Assembly: GCA_028768545.1 (NCBI GenBank)
Contig: CP054838.1
Coordinates: forward strand, 1,729,501 to 1,793,500
Source of the DNA: Desulfobacter sp.
Lineage (GTDB): Bacteria > Desulfobacterota > Desulfobacteria > Desulfobacterales > Desulfobacteraceae
Reading direction: 5' to 3'
Length of the DNA stretch: 64,000 bases
Every line of letters begins with the position of its first letter. Position 1 is the first letter of the stretch. Below are positions 53,356-62,026 of this stretch, in pieces. The notes beneath the pieces are model-generated. The model worked only from the letters and a program-made list of their open reading frames with translations. It ran no database searches and was not told the DNA's origin. A program made the position numbers and the translations under genes.

Positions 53356-54290
53356 GGGGCAGGTGTTTGAATGTCAACCAGCACAGACATGCCCACGCGC
53401 AGATTGTTCACCCGATCCACGGGTCGGGCTTCGACTTCAAAGGTTTTCATATCAAATCCCTTGTTAGGATCTGTGGTGCGCCAGGTGGCAAAATCTCCCA
53501 TCACCGACACATGGGTGACCTTAAAGGTGATCTCACGGTCAAGGGCGGGAATTCTTGCTGTAAATTTTTTCCCTTTTTGAAATTGGGAAAGCAGGTCTTC
53601 TCTGACGTTAAACACGGCCCAGGCATCTTCCATATCAACCACGGTTACCACGGGAAACCCCTGGGGTGCCAATTCCCCTTTTTTGAGCATCACCTGGGAG
53701 ACCTCGCCTTTGAACCAGCTTTTGATCTTTGTGTCGGCCATATACGCCTGAACTTCAGCCACTGCCCCTGCAGCCATGTTTACCTTTTGGGCTGCGGCCT
53801 GTTTGGTCTCTTCCCGGGCCCCTTCCTTGGCCATTTTATACATCTGAAAGGCGGCCTGGTCCGTATATTTTGCAGCCTGCCACTGGGTAAAGGCCTCGTC
53901 TTTTTTCTGTTCTGACACCACCCCGTCTTTGAATAAATTATTCACCCGGCCATAGGTTTTTTCCATTAATCTTGATTCGGCCTGGGCCTTTTTCCATTGA
54001 TCCCGGGCAGCGGAAATCCTTTGATCCCGGGTGCCTTTTTCCGCCTTTTGGGCCAGGGCCCCGGCAGCCATTTCCCCTGCCTTTGCCTGTTTGAGCCGGG
54101 CTTGAATTTCAGGGCTGTCCAGGGTGAAAATCAATTGTCCCTGGGTGATCATATCCCCTTTTTTGACAAAGACCTCATGGATGCGTCCCGGGACCTTGGA
54201 AGAGATAAAATATTGTTCCGCTTCGATCTGACCCTGCAGCTTTACAGGTTGGGGCTGGTAGGCATGATAAAAACTGATGCCGATCCACAC
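53352..54290 (-). CDS. HlyD family membrane-fusion protein (start codon doubtful)
   Basis: Periplasmic adaptor between inner-membrane exporter and TolC. It has a lipoyl-like half (KVPGRIHEVFVKKGDMITQG), a long coiled coil (ARLKQAKAGEMAAGALAQKA ... KVNMAAGAVAEVQAYM) and the beta barrel (KKGELAPQGFPVVTVVDMED). Starting at GTG 54290 would cut the membrane anchor. The frame continues upstream as KHLSTLFTTAVLIGGAVW, reaching ATA at 54339-54341, five bases after AGAGGA. An ATG-to-ATA change of the true start is the simplest reading. Translation from ATA or GTG would be weak. Confidence 0.85.
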   Translation of the reverse strand: MWIGISFYHAYQPQPVKLQGQIEAEQYFISSKVPGRIHEVFVKKGDMITQGQLIFTLDSPEIQARLKQAKAGEMAAGALAQKAEKGTRDQRISAARDQWKKAQAESRLMEKTYGRVNNLFKDGVVSEQKKDEAFTQWQAAKYTDQAAFQMYKMAKEGAREETKQAAAQKVNMAAGAVAEVQAYMADTKIKSWFKGEVSQVMLKKGELAPQGFPVVTVVDMEDAWAVFNVREDLLSQFQKGKKFTARIPALDREITFKVTHVSVMGDFATWRTTDPNKGFDMKTFEVEARPVDRVNNLRVGMSVLVDIQTPAP

Positions 54291-54364
54291 TGCCCCCCCG
54301 ATGAGGACGGCAGTGGTAAATAAGGTGGATAAGTGTTTTATTGTAATCCTCTGTCTGACAATTA

Positions 54365-55815
54365 TTACAGGTATTGTGAAAATTGGCCCATCTGGTTGCT
54401 CAGGGCCAACAATTTGTTCAGGTTCAGCACATAGGTAAATTGGGAGACCAGCTGCTGGGTGGTGATGCCGGCAAGGTATAATTGGGCATCCACCACATCA
54501 AGGGAGGTGGACAATCCCAGGGAAAAGGCTTTTTTGCGAAGTTTTAAGTTTTCATTGGCAAGTTCAATGCTTTTGTTTAAGCCGTAATATTCTTCAAGGG
54601 CCTGCTGGGCCTGACAATATGTTTTTTCAACCAATACGCTCAGATCGCTTTGGGCCTGGGTTCTCAGCCGTTTGACCTGGGACAGGGCCCGATGGGCCGC
54701 CCGGACCTTGTCTTTACGGCCGCCATTGTCAAAAATGGGGATATCGATCCCGGCCCCCAGCATCCATTCGGGTAATATCTGCCCTGTCAGGCTCTCCCGT
54801 TCGTATAGGCTGTAATTTCCATAAACAAGCAGGTTGGGGTAATATGCGCTTTGTTCGGCCTTGATAAGGCTTTGGGCCTGTTTTTCTTTTGCATCCAGCA
54901 GGGAAAGCCCTGGAAAACTGGCCAGTGTTTTTTCAAGATATTGCTTCAGGGGCTCAAGGTTGCTGTTTGCAAACAAAGGGGTTTCAAGGGTGAAATCGGT
55001 CTCGGTCTTGAGCAGCCGGGCCAGGGTAAGTTTGGCAATTTCTATATCCCGTTCGGCTTTTTTACGGTCCACCCGTGCCTTGGAAAGGGAGGCTTCAGCC
55101 TGGAGGCGTTCCACCTTTGCAATCTGTCCCTGGGTTTCCAGCTTAAGGGCGGAATCCAGGTGGCTGGCAAGCCCTTTTTCAACGAAGCGCTTGGTGTCAA
55201 CAACCTGGCGGGTCAGCACCACACTGAAATAAAATTTTGTCAAATCTTCATATTTTGCCTGGTATTTCATTTCCAGCAGGCTTTGGGCTTCATCTGTCCT
55301 GCCCTGGGCGGCCGTGATCTTCCAGCCGGTGAAGGCCGGCCATACCGCCCGAATGGAAGAGGTGAATATGTCTTTTTCTTCAAGGGTTGATGTGATGGAG
55401 GTCAGCCCCGGGGGGAGAATATGACCTAAAGCGCCGTAGATCGCTCCCAGGGCAGCCTGGCCCTGGGCGCCGGTGCTTTCAATGATCTGGTTTCCGGACA
55501 CGGTGATATCATCGTCAAGCCGGGTATAATTTCCCGTCAGGTCGACTTTTGGCAGGTCCAGATCCAGGCTTGCCTTGTGCAGGCTTTGATACCGGAAAAG
55601 ATTTTCCTGGGCCGCCGCAATGGTATCATTTTTTTTTGAACCCTTTGCCAGGCCGAGTCAAAGCTGATGGATTCGGCCCGGGTCTGAACTGAAAAAGCCA
55701 GGACGCAGAGGGTTGATGTTAATAAAATTGCGACCTGTTTTACAAGGCCTTGTATTCTAAGTTTAAAAGGCAAAGGGGTTGGGGATAAAATAAGACTGCA
55801 GACTAATGGGTTCAT
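54365..55815 (-). pseudogene. TolC family outer-membrane efflux protein, frameshifted at an A9 tract
   Basis: The N-terminal frame gives a signal-like start (MNPLVCSLILSPTPLPFKLR ... LLTSTLCVLAFSVQTRAESI) and the first helix FDSAWQRVQKK. At the A9 run (T9 on the plus strand, 55629-55637) it leaves frame. Adding one A restores NDTIAAAQENLFRYQSLHKA ... LTGNYTRLDDDITVSGNQII and the remaining helices to the stop at 54365 (WMLGAGIDIPIFDNGGRKDK, SLGLSTSLDVVDAQLYLAGI). It is the first gene of the leftward exporter operon. It may be rescued by slippage at the A-run, or be a sequencing-length error. Confidence 0.85.
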
Positions 55816-55868
55816 CTAAGACTGCAGACTAATGGGTTCATCTAAGACTGCAGACTAATGGGTTCATC
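55791..55868. repeat. Three perfect 26-bp tandem repeats carrying the tolC start codon
   Basis: Units at 55791-55816, 55817-55842 and 55843-55868 are identical. On the minus strand each contains ATG AAC CCA TTA GTC TGC, so the start is present three times. The two upstream copies encode a 9-residue peptide MNPLVCSLR whose TGA overlaps the next ATG. Confidence 0.92.
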
Positions 55869-55898
55869 GTTGTTTTGACCATATAAAAATAAAACTAC

Positions 55899-55927
55899 TT
55901 TATAAGGAAAGGGGTAATGCTTGTCAA
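55899..55927 (-). promoter_or_regulatory. Strong sigma-70 promoter for the efflux-thr operon
   Basis: On the minus strand TTGACA (55927-55922), a 17-base spacer and TATAAA (55904-55899), a near-consensus promoter. Transcription would start at about 55892, 25 bases before the first of the three repeated ATGs. Confidence 0.75.
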
Positions 55928-55982
55928 TACGTTATCCTTGTTCGTTATTCTTTATCGCCTGTTCGGCCTTGCCTGGAACCAA

Positions 55983-56010
55983 GACCGGGTGGCTGTTTTG
56001 CCACCCGGTC
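55983..56010. terminator. GC-rich hairpin after the CoA-transferase gene
   Basis: A perfect 11-bp stem GACCGGGTGGC / GCCACCCGGTC with a 6-base loop. T-rich sequence follows on the plus strand only after 10 bases, so it is a probable but not ideal terminator. Confidence 0.6.
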
Positions 56011-56017
56011 CCCGGTT

Positions 56018-57361
56018 TTATTTTTTATTGCTCTTTCTCCAGATTCCCTGGACCTGGGCTGCCTTGATAAGATCCCCCCTGAAATCAGGATGGGCCAGCC
56101 CGATGACGGCTTCGGCCCGCTGCCAGGTGGGAAGCCCGTGCATGCGCACCATGCCGTATTCCGTGACAAGGTAATCCACCATCTGTCTGGGGATGGTGGT
56201 AATGGAGCCGGGGGAAAATGTGGGAACGATGCGGGATTTTACATTCCCCTCCTTATCTGTAAATGTGGAGGCAAGACAGATAAAGCTTTTACCGTTTTTG
56301 GACCATTGGGAGCCTAGGACAAAATCCCACATTCCGCCGTTGCCCGATATCTGGGTGAACCCGTTGCTTTCTGCATTGACCTGGGAGTAAAGGTCGACCT
56401 GCAGGGCATTGTTGATGGATATAAAGTTGTCATGCTGGCTGATGATTTTCGGATCATTGGTATAGGTGACAGGATAGGAAACAACGGCAGGATTGTTGTC
56501 CATGAAATCGTACATTCGTTTTGAGCCGATGGCAAAGGTGTAGGCCACCCGGTTCCGGTCAAAGGCTTTTTTAGCCCCGTTCATCCGTCCTGCTTCAATC
56601 ATGTCCACATAGGCATCCACAAACATTTCAGTGTGACCGCCCAGGTTTTTAAGATCACTTTGGGCAATCATTTTACCCACGGCATCGGGCATTCCCCCGA
56701 TGCCCAGCTGAATGACGCACCCGTTAGAAATCTGCTCCATAAGTTTTGAGGCGATTTTTTTATCCGTGTCACTGGGAACCGCGGCCGGGGCTTCAAAGGG
56801 ACCCTGGTCTTTGGGGGCTTCCACGATAAAATCCACATTGGATATATGAACGGCCTCCTCTGCCCCGCCTAAACAGACCGGCAGGTTCTGGTTCACCTCA
56901 ACAATGACTTGATGGTTTACCTCCATTTTGGTCAGGGTCTCTGAATTCTGGGGGCCCAGGTTGAACCAGCCCTTGTCGTCCATGGGGCAGACCTGGTAGA
57001 TGCCTACGTTTCTGGCTTCTGATTCGCCGTTTCTGATCAGCCGGGGCAAGAGGTGATAGAGCACGGGCATGTAAAAGAGGTTCTTGTTTTCCAGTGCAAG
57101 AATCCGGGTCAGTTTGCTGAATTGCAAATCATTGTATGTAAACGCCTGGGGCTGGGTGGCCACCATGGGCACCGGGGGAAGGGAGACCGCCCCGAAAACA
57201 TGGACATCTTCGAGTTCATCGGCCCGGTTTGCCAGGGCCTGGTCGCATACTGCGGGCTTTCCGTTGAAAAAGCCGTAGTCGACATTGTCTCCGGAATTTA
57301 CAATTTTAACGGCATCGTCCGGGGTTCTGAGTTTTTCCTGGTATTCGCTTTGGTATGACAA
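56018..57361 (-). CDS. Acetyl-CoA hydrolase/CoA-transferase family protein
   Basis: A 447-residue class I-like CoA-transferase (4-hydroxybutyrate or butyryl-CoA:acetate type), moving CoA between acetate and a short-chain acyl group. Segments are MSYQSEYQEKLRTPDDAVKI, VDYGFFNGKP, the CoA loop IQLGIGGMPDAVGKM, the catalytic Glu in NLGGHTEMFVDAY, and GNGGMWDFVLG. The TTG at 57361, seven bases after AAAGGAG, is preferred to the TTG at 57382 that lacks a ribosome site. It lies 13 bases after a TetR gene and is probably controlled by it. Substrate not determinable. Confidence 0.9.
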   Translation of the reverse strand: MSYQSEYQEKLRTPDDAVKIVNSGDNVDYGFFNGKPAVCDQALANRADELEDVHVFGAVSLPPVPMVATQPQAFTYNDLQFSKLTRILALENKNLFYMPVLYHLLPRLIRNGESEARNVGIYQVCPMDDKGWFNLGPQNSETLTKMEVNHQVIVEVNQNLPVCLGGAEEAVHISNVDFIVEAPKDQGPFEAPAAVPSDTDKKIASKLMEQISNGCVIQLGIGGMPDAVGKMIAQSDLKNLGGHTEMFVDAYVDMIEAGRMNGAKKAFDRNRVAYTFAIGSKRMYDFMDNNPAVVSYPVTYTNDPKIISQHDNFISINNALQVDLYSQVNAESNGFTQISGNGGMWDFVLGSQWSKNGKSFICLASTFTDKEGNVKSRIVPTFSPGSITTIPRQMVDYLVTEYGMVRMHGLPTWQRAEAVIGLAHPDFRGDLIKAAQVQGIWRKSNKK

Positions 57362-57374
57362 TACAAGTCTCCTT

Positions 57375-57998
57375 TTATTCAATCAATAGTCCGTTAAAGA
57401 AAAACGTTTCAATCAACTCCACCCGTTTTTCCATTGTCATTTGGGGCTCATTGTCTTGGTTGTTCATGAAAAAACCGTTGATAATACTGCGCAGGCACAT
57501 CATGGGAGCCCCCTTGGGAAAGGCGTTGAACCGGCCCTTTTGTTCTCCTGTCCTGATGGCTTTTTCAACATGTTTCCCGCAGGCCCTGTACCGGGATGCA
57601 AGGGATTCGGGCAGCCCGTACCCAAGGTCTAAACCGACCCCTGCCGTGTCCCGCAGATACATGGCCATCTGTTTGGGGTAGGCATCATACACGGCCGCTG
57701 CTGACCGGATATATTGGCGGATGATCTCAACCTCATCTCCTGCCTGGGCCGTGAAAAAGTCTACTTTTTCTTCAAAGGCCTGAACCACGATGGTCTGCAT
57801 GGCATGGTAGATTTCTTCTTTTCCGCCGGGAAAAAGGCGGTAAAGCGTGCCCACGCCAAATTCAACGGCCCTGGCAATTTCAGGCACGGTCACCCCCTTG
57901 TATCCTTTTTCAAAGAACAGGTTTACCGTGGCCCAGAGTACCTCCTGGCGGTTGCGTGCCTGGTTGCGCTTCTTCCGGTCTTCTCTTTTGTCTCCCAT
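57375..57998 (-). CDS. TetR family transcriptional regulator
   Basis: A 207-residue regulator (ATG 57998 after GGAGAAAACCC). The N-terminal HTH is RQEVLWATVNLFFEKGYKGV-TVPEIARAVEFGVGTLYRLF, followed by an all-helical ligand domain with a typical FFFNGLL end. It is co-transcribed with the CoA-transferase and probably senses a short acyl compound (inference). Candidate operators lie just upstream. Confidence 0.92.
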   Translation of the reverse strand: MGDKREDRKKRNQARNRQEVLWATVNLFFEKGYKGVTVPEIARAVEFGVGTLYRLFPGGKEEIYHAMQTIVVQAFEEKVDFFTAQAGDEVEIIRQYIRSAAAVYDAYPKQMAMYLRDTAGVGLDLGYGLPESLASRYRACGKHVEKAIRTGEQKGRFNAFPKGAPMMCLRSIINGFFMNNQDNEPQMTMEKRVELIETFFFNGLLIE

Positions 57999-58022
57999 GG
58001 GTTTTCTCCATAACAATCAAGC

Positions 58023-58054
58023 GGAATAACTGTTCCATTTTTGAATACTTATTC
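58023..58054. promoter_or_regulatory. Candidate TetR operators upstream of the tetR/CoA-transferase operon
   Basis: Two related imperfect palindromes, GGAATAACTGTTCC (58023-58036) and GAATACTTATTC (58043-58054), 25-60 bases before the ATG. Repeated GAATA/TATTC half-sites suit a dimeric TetR protein. The remainder of the 58055-58329 gap shows no gene. Confidence 0.45.
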
Positions 58055-58284
58055 CAATATAGACTCTTTTTTGAAAAAAATTCAAGTGATTTATTCTATG
58101 AACCTTATGAGAGTGGCCAAAACAATGTTTTGGGAAACAATAGCAGTTTGTCGATATTCCACGATCAAACCCCGTAGCAGCGGATTTTCAGGCCCTGGGT
58201 TTTGGGGATTAAATTGGAACGAAATTAACCCTTGGCCATCTCTATGGTAAGGGGGCCTTAAAGCCAAAGGCCATCAAAGGCGTG

Positions 58285-58311
58285 TTTTCTGGGGGATGAC
58301 CCCCGGGAAAA
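58285..58311. terminator. Hairpin after the second TetR gene
   Basis: TTTTCTGGGGG-ATGA-CCCCCGGGAAAA, an 11-bp stem with one bulge; A/T-rich arms make it terminator-like for leftward transcripts. Confidence 0.45.
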
Positions 58312-58329
58312 TAACCGTCCTATGGGGGG

Positions 58330-58959
58330 TTAAAAGGATTCGTTTGAAATGCTTTGAATCAGATGGTCAATGGAATAGGTGAACAGAGAGTTGAACTTTT
58401 CACCCTGGAGCAGGGTGGTTTTCATCTTTTTATAATGAAGCAGGCCCTGAAGTGCCCCCCAGAACATGATGGTAAACCGTTTGGCATGAATTTTTTTAAA
58501 CTCACCACTCTCTATGCCTTCTTCAACAACCCGGCATACAAATGCGATGATTTTTCCCCCGTGACGGTCAACTTTGATTTTAAGTTCCTGGGAGAGCAAT
58601 ATTTCCGGAGCGTTTAAAAAATAGATGATGATGTCGTAATAGTCTTTACACTCTTCACTGAATTGAAGGAGTGCCAGGGCGGAATTTTTTAGTTTTTCCT
58701 TTGGCAGTGCATCATCTTTGTGGGACTGACGGATTTTTGTGTAGAGAAGCTCAAGTCCCTCTTCCTGAAGTTCGGCGAAAATTTCTTCCTTGCTTCGATA
58801 GTAAAAATAGATGGTCCCCACCCCAAGTTCTGCAACTTTTGCAATCTGGCTGATGGAGGTTGCTTTGATGCCTTTTTCAAACAGCAATGCCCGGGCGGCA
58901 TTGAGAATTTGTTTTCGCCTCAGTAATTTTTCCCTGAGTCTTCTCTCACTCAGCCCCAT
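58330..58959 (-). CDS. TetR family transcriptional regulator
   Basis: A 209-residue regulator (ATG 58959 after AAAGGGGGAAT; a longer start to 58992 is possible). The HTH segment is RKQILNAARALLFEKGIKATSISQIAKVAELGVGTIYFYY, and the C-terminus is helical. Its upstream region is cut by an ISL3 copy about 90 bases before the start, so expression may be altered. It stands alone; target unknown. Confidence 0.92.
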   Translation of the reverse strand: MGLSERRLREKLLRRKQILNAARALLFEKGIKATSISQIAKVAELGVGTIYFYYRSKEEIFAELQEEGLELLYTKIRQSHKDDALPKEKLKNSALALLQFSEECKDYYDIIIYFLNAPEILLSQELKIKVDRHGGKIIAFVCRVVEEGIESGEFKKIHAKRFTIMFWGALQGLLHYKKMKTTLLQGEKFNSLFTYSIDHLIQSISNESF

Positions 58960-59051
58960 ATTCCCCCTTTGGTTGGTTTGTTCCGGCAACATAAACAGAT
59001 CAGGCTGGATAGACCTTTTAAACAGATGCCCTTTGTATCAAAAAATATGGT

Positions 59052-60266
59052 TCATCCGATTAATGCGTACCTTTTATTGTGAAGGTCCAAAAGTTTCAAC
59101 CTGAAAAACTCCGAATCCCTGTATTCATAAGCTTTCCGTTTCATGGTTTTTATCTTGTTATTTGTCCCTTCTAAAGGACCTGTAGATATCCTGTAATCAT
59201 AGTATGAAAGGATTCTTTGCCTGTGCACAGCCAAGGTCTTGGCAAATTTCATCAACATTGGAATTTTGGAAATATTGGCCAGATTGATCCAATTGCTGAC
59301 TATCTTTTCAGCTGTTTCTTTTTTCTTTTGATTCCATATTTGCCTGAGTTCCTCTTTCATGTAGTAGACTGCCAATAGCGGCTGATTTATTTTCAATGCT
59401 TCTTCTAACCGTTGGGCCTCCTTCTTGTCATCACTGAGGTTTTCGGGATTTTTTAACAAAAGCCACCGGACTCCCTTCAGAAGTTTTTGTTGCCCGGTAT
59501 TGGCAAGAAGGTTGTAGAGCTTTCGCCTGAAATCCGACAGTTTCTCATTGAACAATTTAACAACATGAAATCTGTCAAAGACAATTGCTGAACCAGAAAG
59601 ATTTTCAATAACAGCACTCAAGTATGCCGGGGACATATCGATGCTGACGGCTTTGATTTTTGCTTTCGATATTTTCACTTTTGTCCAAAAAGATTTCAAA
59701 GCTTCACCACCTTTTCCTTCTCCCACGTGCAGAATTCTACCGGATTCCAGATCCATCACGATGGTCAAGTATTTATGCCCTTTCCCTATGGAAATTTCAT
59801 CTATGGCAATCTGCCGGACTTTCTCAAGGGGGATATTTCGATAACGCCTCAGCAGGTCTTCTTTCTGGATCTGCTTTATCGTATCCCAGCTGATCCTTAA
59901 ATGGATGGCAATATCTTTGATTGTCATGAACTGAGACAACTCCAAGACATACCGTTCAAAAGCCCGGGTATAGCTTTTCCCCTCCTGGGCAAAGGATAGT
60001 TTGATTTGCCGGACAAATTGACAGAACGGACACCAAATTCTCTGGATAGCCGTCCTGAGAATCACGGGTTTTGAACCTACCGGTATTGTTCTGAGATCTC
60101 TTGTCACAATCCCTTTCCTGGTGACGGACCTGGAATTACATTCCGGGCATTTTACCGCCTCCGGTTTTGGTATGAGTTCAAAAGTGATTATTCCACCGAT
60201 GAAACGCGTTGTTTTATAAAAGTAGTCACGAAGGCCAAAGGCATGGTATATGAAGCTTGTGGACAT
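59052..60266 (-). CDS. ISL3 family transposase, copy 2
   Basis: 404 residues with the same zinc ribbon, HTH and DDE segments as copy 1. Differences are Pro in IWCPFCQ, Ala in LLAVYY and Glu in KRKAYEYRD. The nested IS4 lies about 35 bases upstream of its start and may replace its promoter. Confidence 0.93.
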   Translation of the reverse strand: MSTSFIYHAFGLRDYFYKTTRFIGGIITFELIPKPEAVKCPECNSRSVTRKGIVTRDLRTIPVGSKPVILRTAIQRIWCPFCQFVRQIKLSFAQEGKSYTRAFERYVLELSQFMTIKDIAIHLRISWDTIKQIQKEDLLRRYRNIPLEKVRQIAIDEISIGKGHKYLTIVMDLESGRILHVGEGKGGEALKSFWTKVKISKAKIKAVSIDMSPAYLSAVIENLSGSAIVFDRFHVVKLFNEKLSDFRRKLYNLLANTGQQKLLKGVRWLLLKNPENLSDDKKEAQRLEEALKINQPLLAVYYMKEELRQIWNQKKKETAEKIVSNWINLANISKIPMLMKFAKTLAVHRQRILSYYDYRISTGPLEGTNNKIKTMKRKAYEYRDSEFFRLKLLDLHNKRYALIG

Positions 60267-60307
60267 TAATTCATTCTCCGATTTTGTGCGAATAACACAA
60301 AAAAATT

Positions 60308-61618
60308 CAGTGATGTCCGGTTAGGTTTTTGCTTGCTCAATAATTTTTTGATCTTTGACAATATTGTCCCTGTTTGAACTATGAGAGCCCTGCTCCTCGC
60401 AGCCAAACAGGTCATTTAGAATGGCGGTTCGCAGCTGCCGAACTCTTTTGATCGTGACCTTTTCATTAAACTGTTTTTGGCAATGGATTGTCAGTAACAG
60501 GTAAGTGATAAGGCCGCCAAGAATCTGAACCATAAGGCCGTATTCACTGCGGGCAATGAGATGATATACCTTCAGATGTTCTTTCCACCATTTGAAAAAA
60601 TCCTCAATGGTCCACCGGAGTTTATAAATTGTTGCTATTTGTTCCGCTGTTAAATCATGCCTGTCAGTTGCCACATAGTATTTGACGCCAGCAATTTTAT
60701 AGCCAACAACCCGAACAGGCCTTTTCGTCTGGTTTTGATTCGGAGTACCAAGTTTAACCAGTGCATCATAAAAAATGTAGCTGTCGGAAGGGGTCTCGTG
60801 GTTATCAATAATTGTTCTTGTTGTCCTGGTTTTTATACGGCAGACAAAATGTTTGCCTTGCTCCTGAAGCAGGTCAAATTCTTTATGGGATTGATATCCA
60901 CGATCCATAACACCTGTTTGCCCCTTGGAAAGTATTTTGGGAACAAAAGTGCGTTCAGCGCCGTTGCCTTCAGTCAAAAAGATTTTGTTTGGGATTCCGT
61001 GATTAATGTCAAATCCGCAATGTACTTTGGCTTTTTTACTTCCTTTTCTGTAGTTCGCCCAGTGCATTGAAAGGACTGCATTTATGAGACTACCGTCAAT
61101 GGAAACCAACTCTCCTAACTCGGCGTGTTCACCCGGATGACACTCAAGAGCCTGTTTATAAAGATCCTCAAAGATAAATTGCAGTTGTTCGAGTCCCCTG
61201 TGATTGATGGCTTCACAGAAACTACTACGGCTGATACCACCGTCTGGCGCAATATTTTCTTTAGCAAAAACATTCTCCTTGAGATCCTGAATTAAATGTC
61301 GGGCAGACTTGTGCTCCTGAAGATGGAAATAAACCAAAGCATTTATCTGGTCTTCGAATGTCATTTTTAAAGGGCGGTCTCCTCGAGATTGTAATTCCGG
61401 TGCTTTTGAAAGTGACTTTATCAGAGAGCACCTGAAATTGTCAAAGTTCAGGGACCGTAGTTGTTTTTTAGGGACTGAGATGTGCGTCATTTGAGCTCCT
61501 TGAGTTAAATTTTCAAGGCGCACAAAAATTTTTACGCACATTTGTCAACACAAAACAGACTGTTTTTTCAATGATTTTAGATGCTTTTTATATGCAACAA
61601 CCTAACCGGACACTACTG
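60308..61618 (-). mobile_element. IS4-family insertion sequence, copy 2 (1311 bp)
   Basis: Inserted in ISL3 copy 2 with the 9-bp duplication aaaaaaatt (60299-60307 and 61619-61627). The uninterrupted ISL3 copy 1 has this 9-mer only once, confirming the duplication. Confidence 0.93.
60321..61490 (-). CDS. IS4 family transposase, copy 2
   Basis: 389 residues, YREK region intact. It differs from copy 1 by a handful of residues (Ser for Pro in FRCPLIK, Leu for Val in PKIVSKG, Thr for Ala in LLLAIHC, Ala for Val near the end), so the two copies are recent relatives. Confidence 0.92.
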   Translation of the reverse strand: MTHISVPKKQLRSLNFDNFRCSLIKSLSKAPELQSRGDRPLKMTFEDQINALVYFHLQEHKSARHLIQDLKENVFAKENIAPDGGISRSSFCEAINHRGLEQLQFIFEDLYKQALECHPGEHAELGELVSIDGSLINAVLSMHWANYRKGSKKAKVHCGFDINHGIPNKIFLTEGNGAERTFVPKILSKGQTGVMDRGYQSHKEFDLLQEQGKHFVCRIKTRTTRTIIDNHETPSDSYIFYDALVKLGTPNQNQTKRPVRVVGYKIAGVKYYVATDRHDLTAEQIATIYKLRWTIEDFFKWWKEHLKVYHLIARSEYGLMVQILGGLITYLLLTIHCQKQFNEKVTIKRVRQLRTAILNDLFGCEEQGSHSSNRDNIVKDQKIIEQAKT

Positions 61619-61942
61619 AAAAAAATTAGAACATGATCATGTTCACACCATCATTTCAAGCATAAAAATCCTTACTGTGTTATTGCCTTCCCAGTGATGT
61701 TTCTCAGTCCAGGTACGCGATTTTCTGATGAACCAAAAATATTTTTTTTGCAAGATCTCGGAATCGAACAATAGACAGAAAAAATCAGTGTTCATGGCAA
61801 TTTGATCTCTGTGGAGGCGCTGTTTTTAATGTGTATTTTAAAGGTAAACAGTTGAAATTATATAATATTAATTTTTTTAAATCGAGTTTAAAAATCGATA
61901 ATCTTAGTTTTGGATGGCCTAATTTATTTTGTAATATTCATC

Positions 61943-61970
61943 TTGACACCCGTTTTTTTTAGAATACTTT
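61943..61970 (+). promoter_or_regulatory. Candidate promoter for the YCF48/RND operon
   Basis: TTGACA (61943-61948), a 16-base spacer and TACTTT (61965-61970), about 57 bases before the YCF48-like start. The 61743-61942 stretch is AT-rich with no gene. Confidence 0.5.
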
Positions 61971-62026
61971 TTTAGTAAAGCTGAATGGATTCCATATATT
62001 TAACCATAATCAATGGAGGGATCTAT

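Larger units (their letters stand above)
59049..61734 (-). mobile_element. ISL3-family insertion sequence, copy 2, with a nested IS4 element
   Basis: Target duplication aaaaatat (59041-59048 and 61735-61742). Subtracting the IS4 copy (1311 bp) and its 9-bp duplication leaves 1366 bp, the size of copy 1. The IS4 entered the non-coding 5' part, so the transposase gene itself is complete. Confidence 0.92.
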
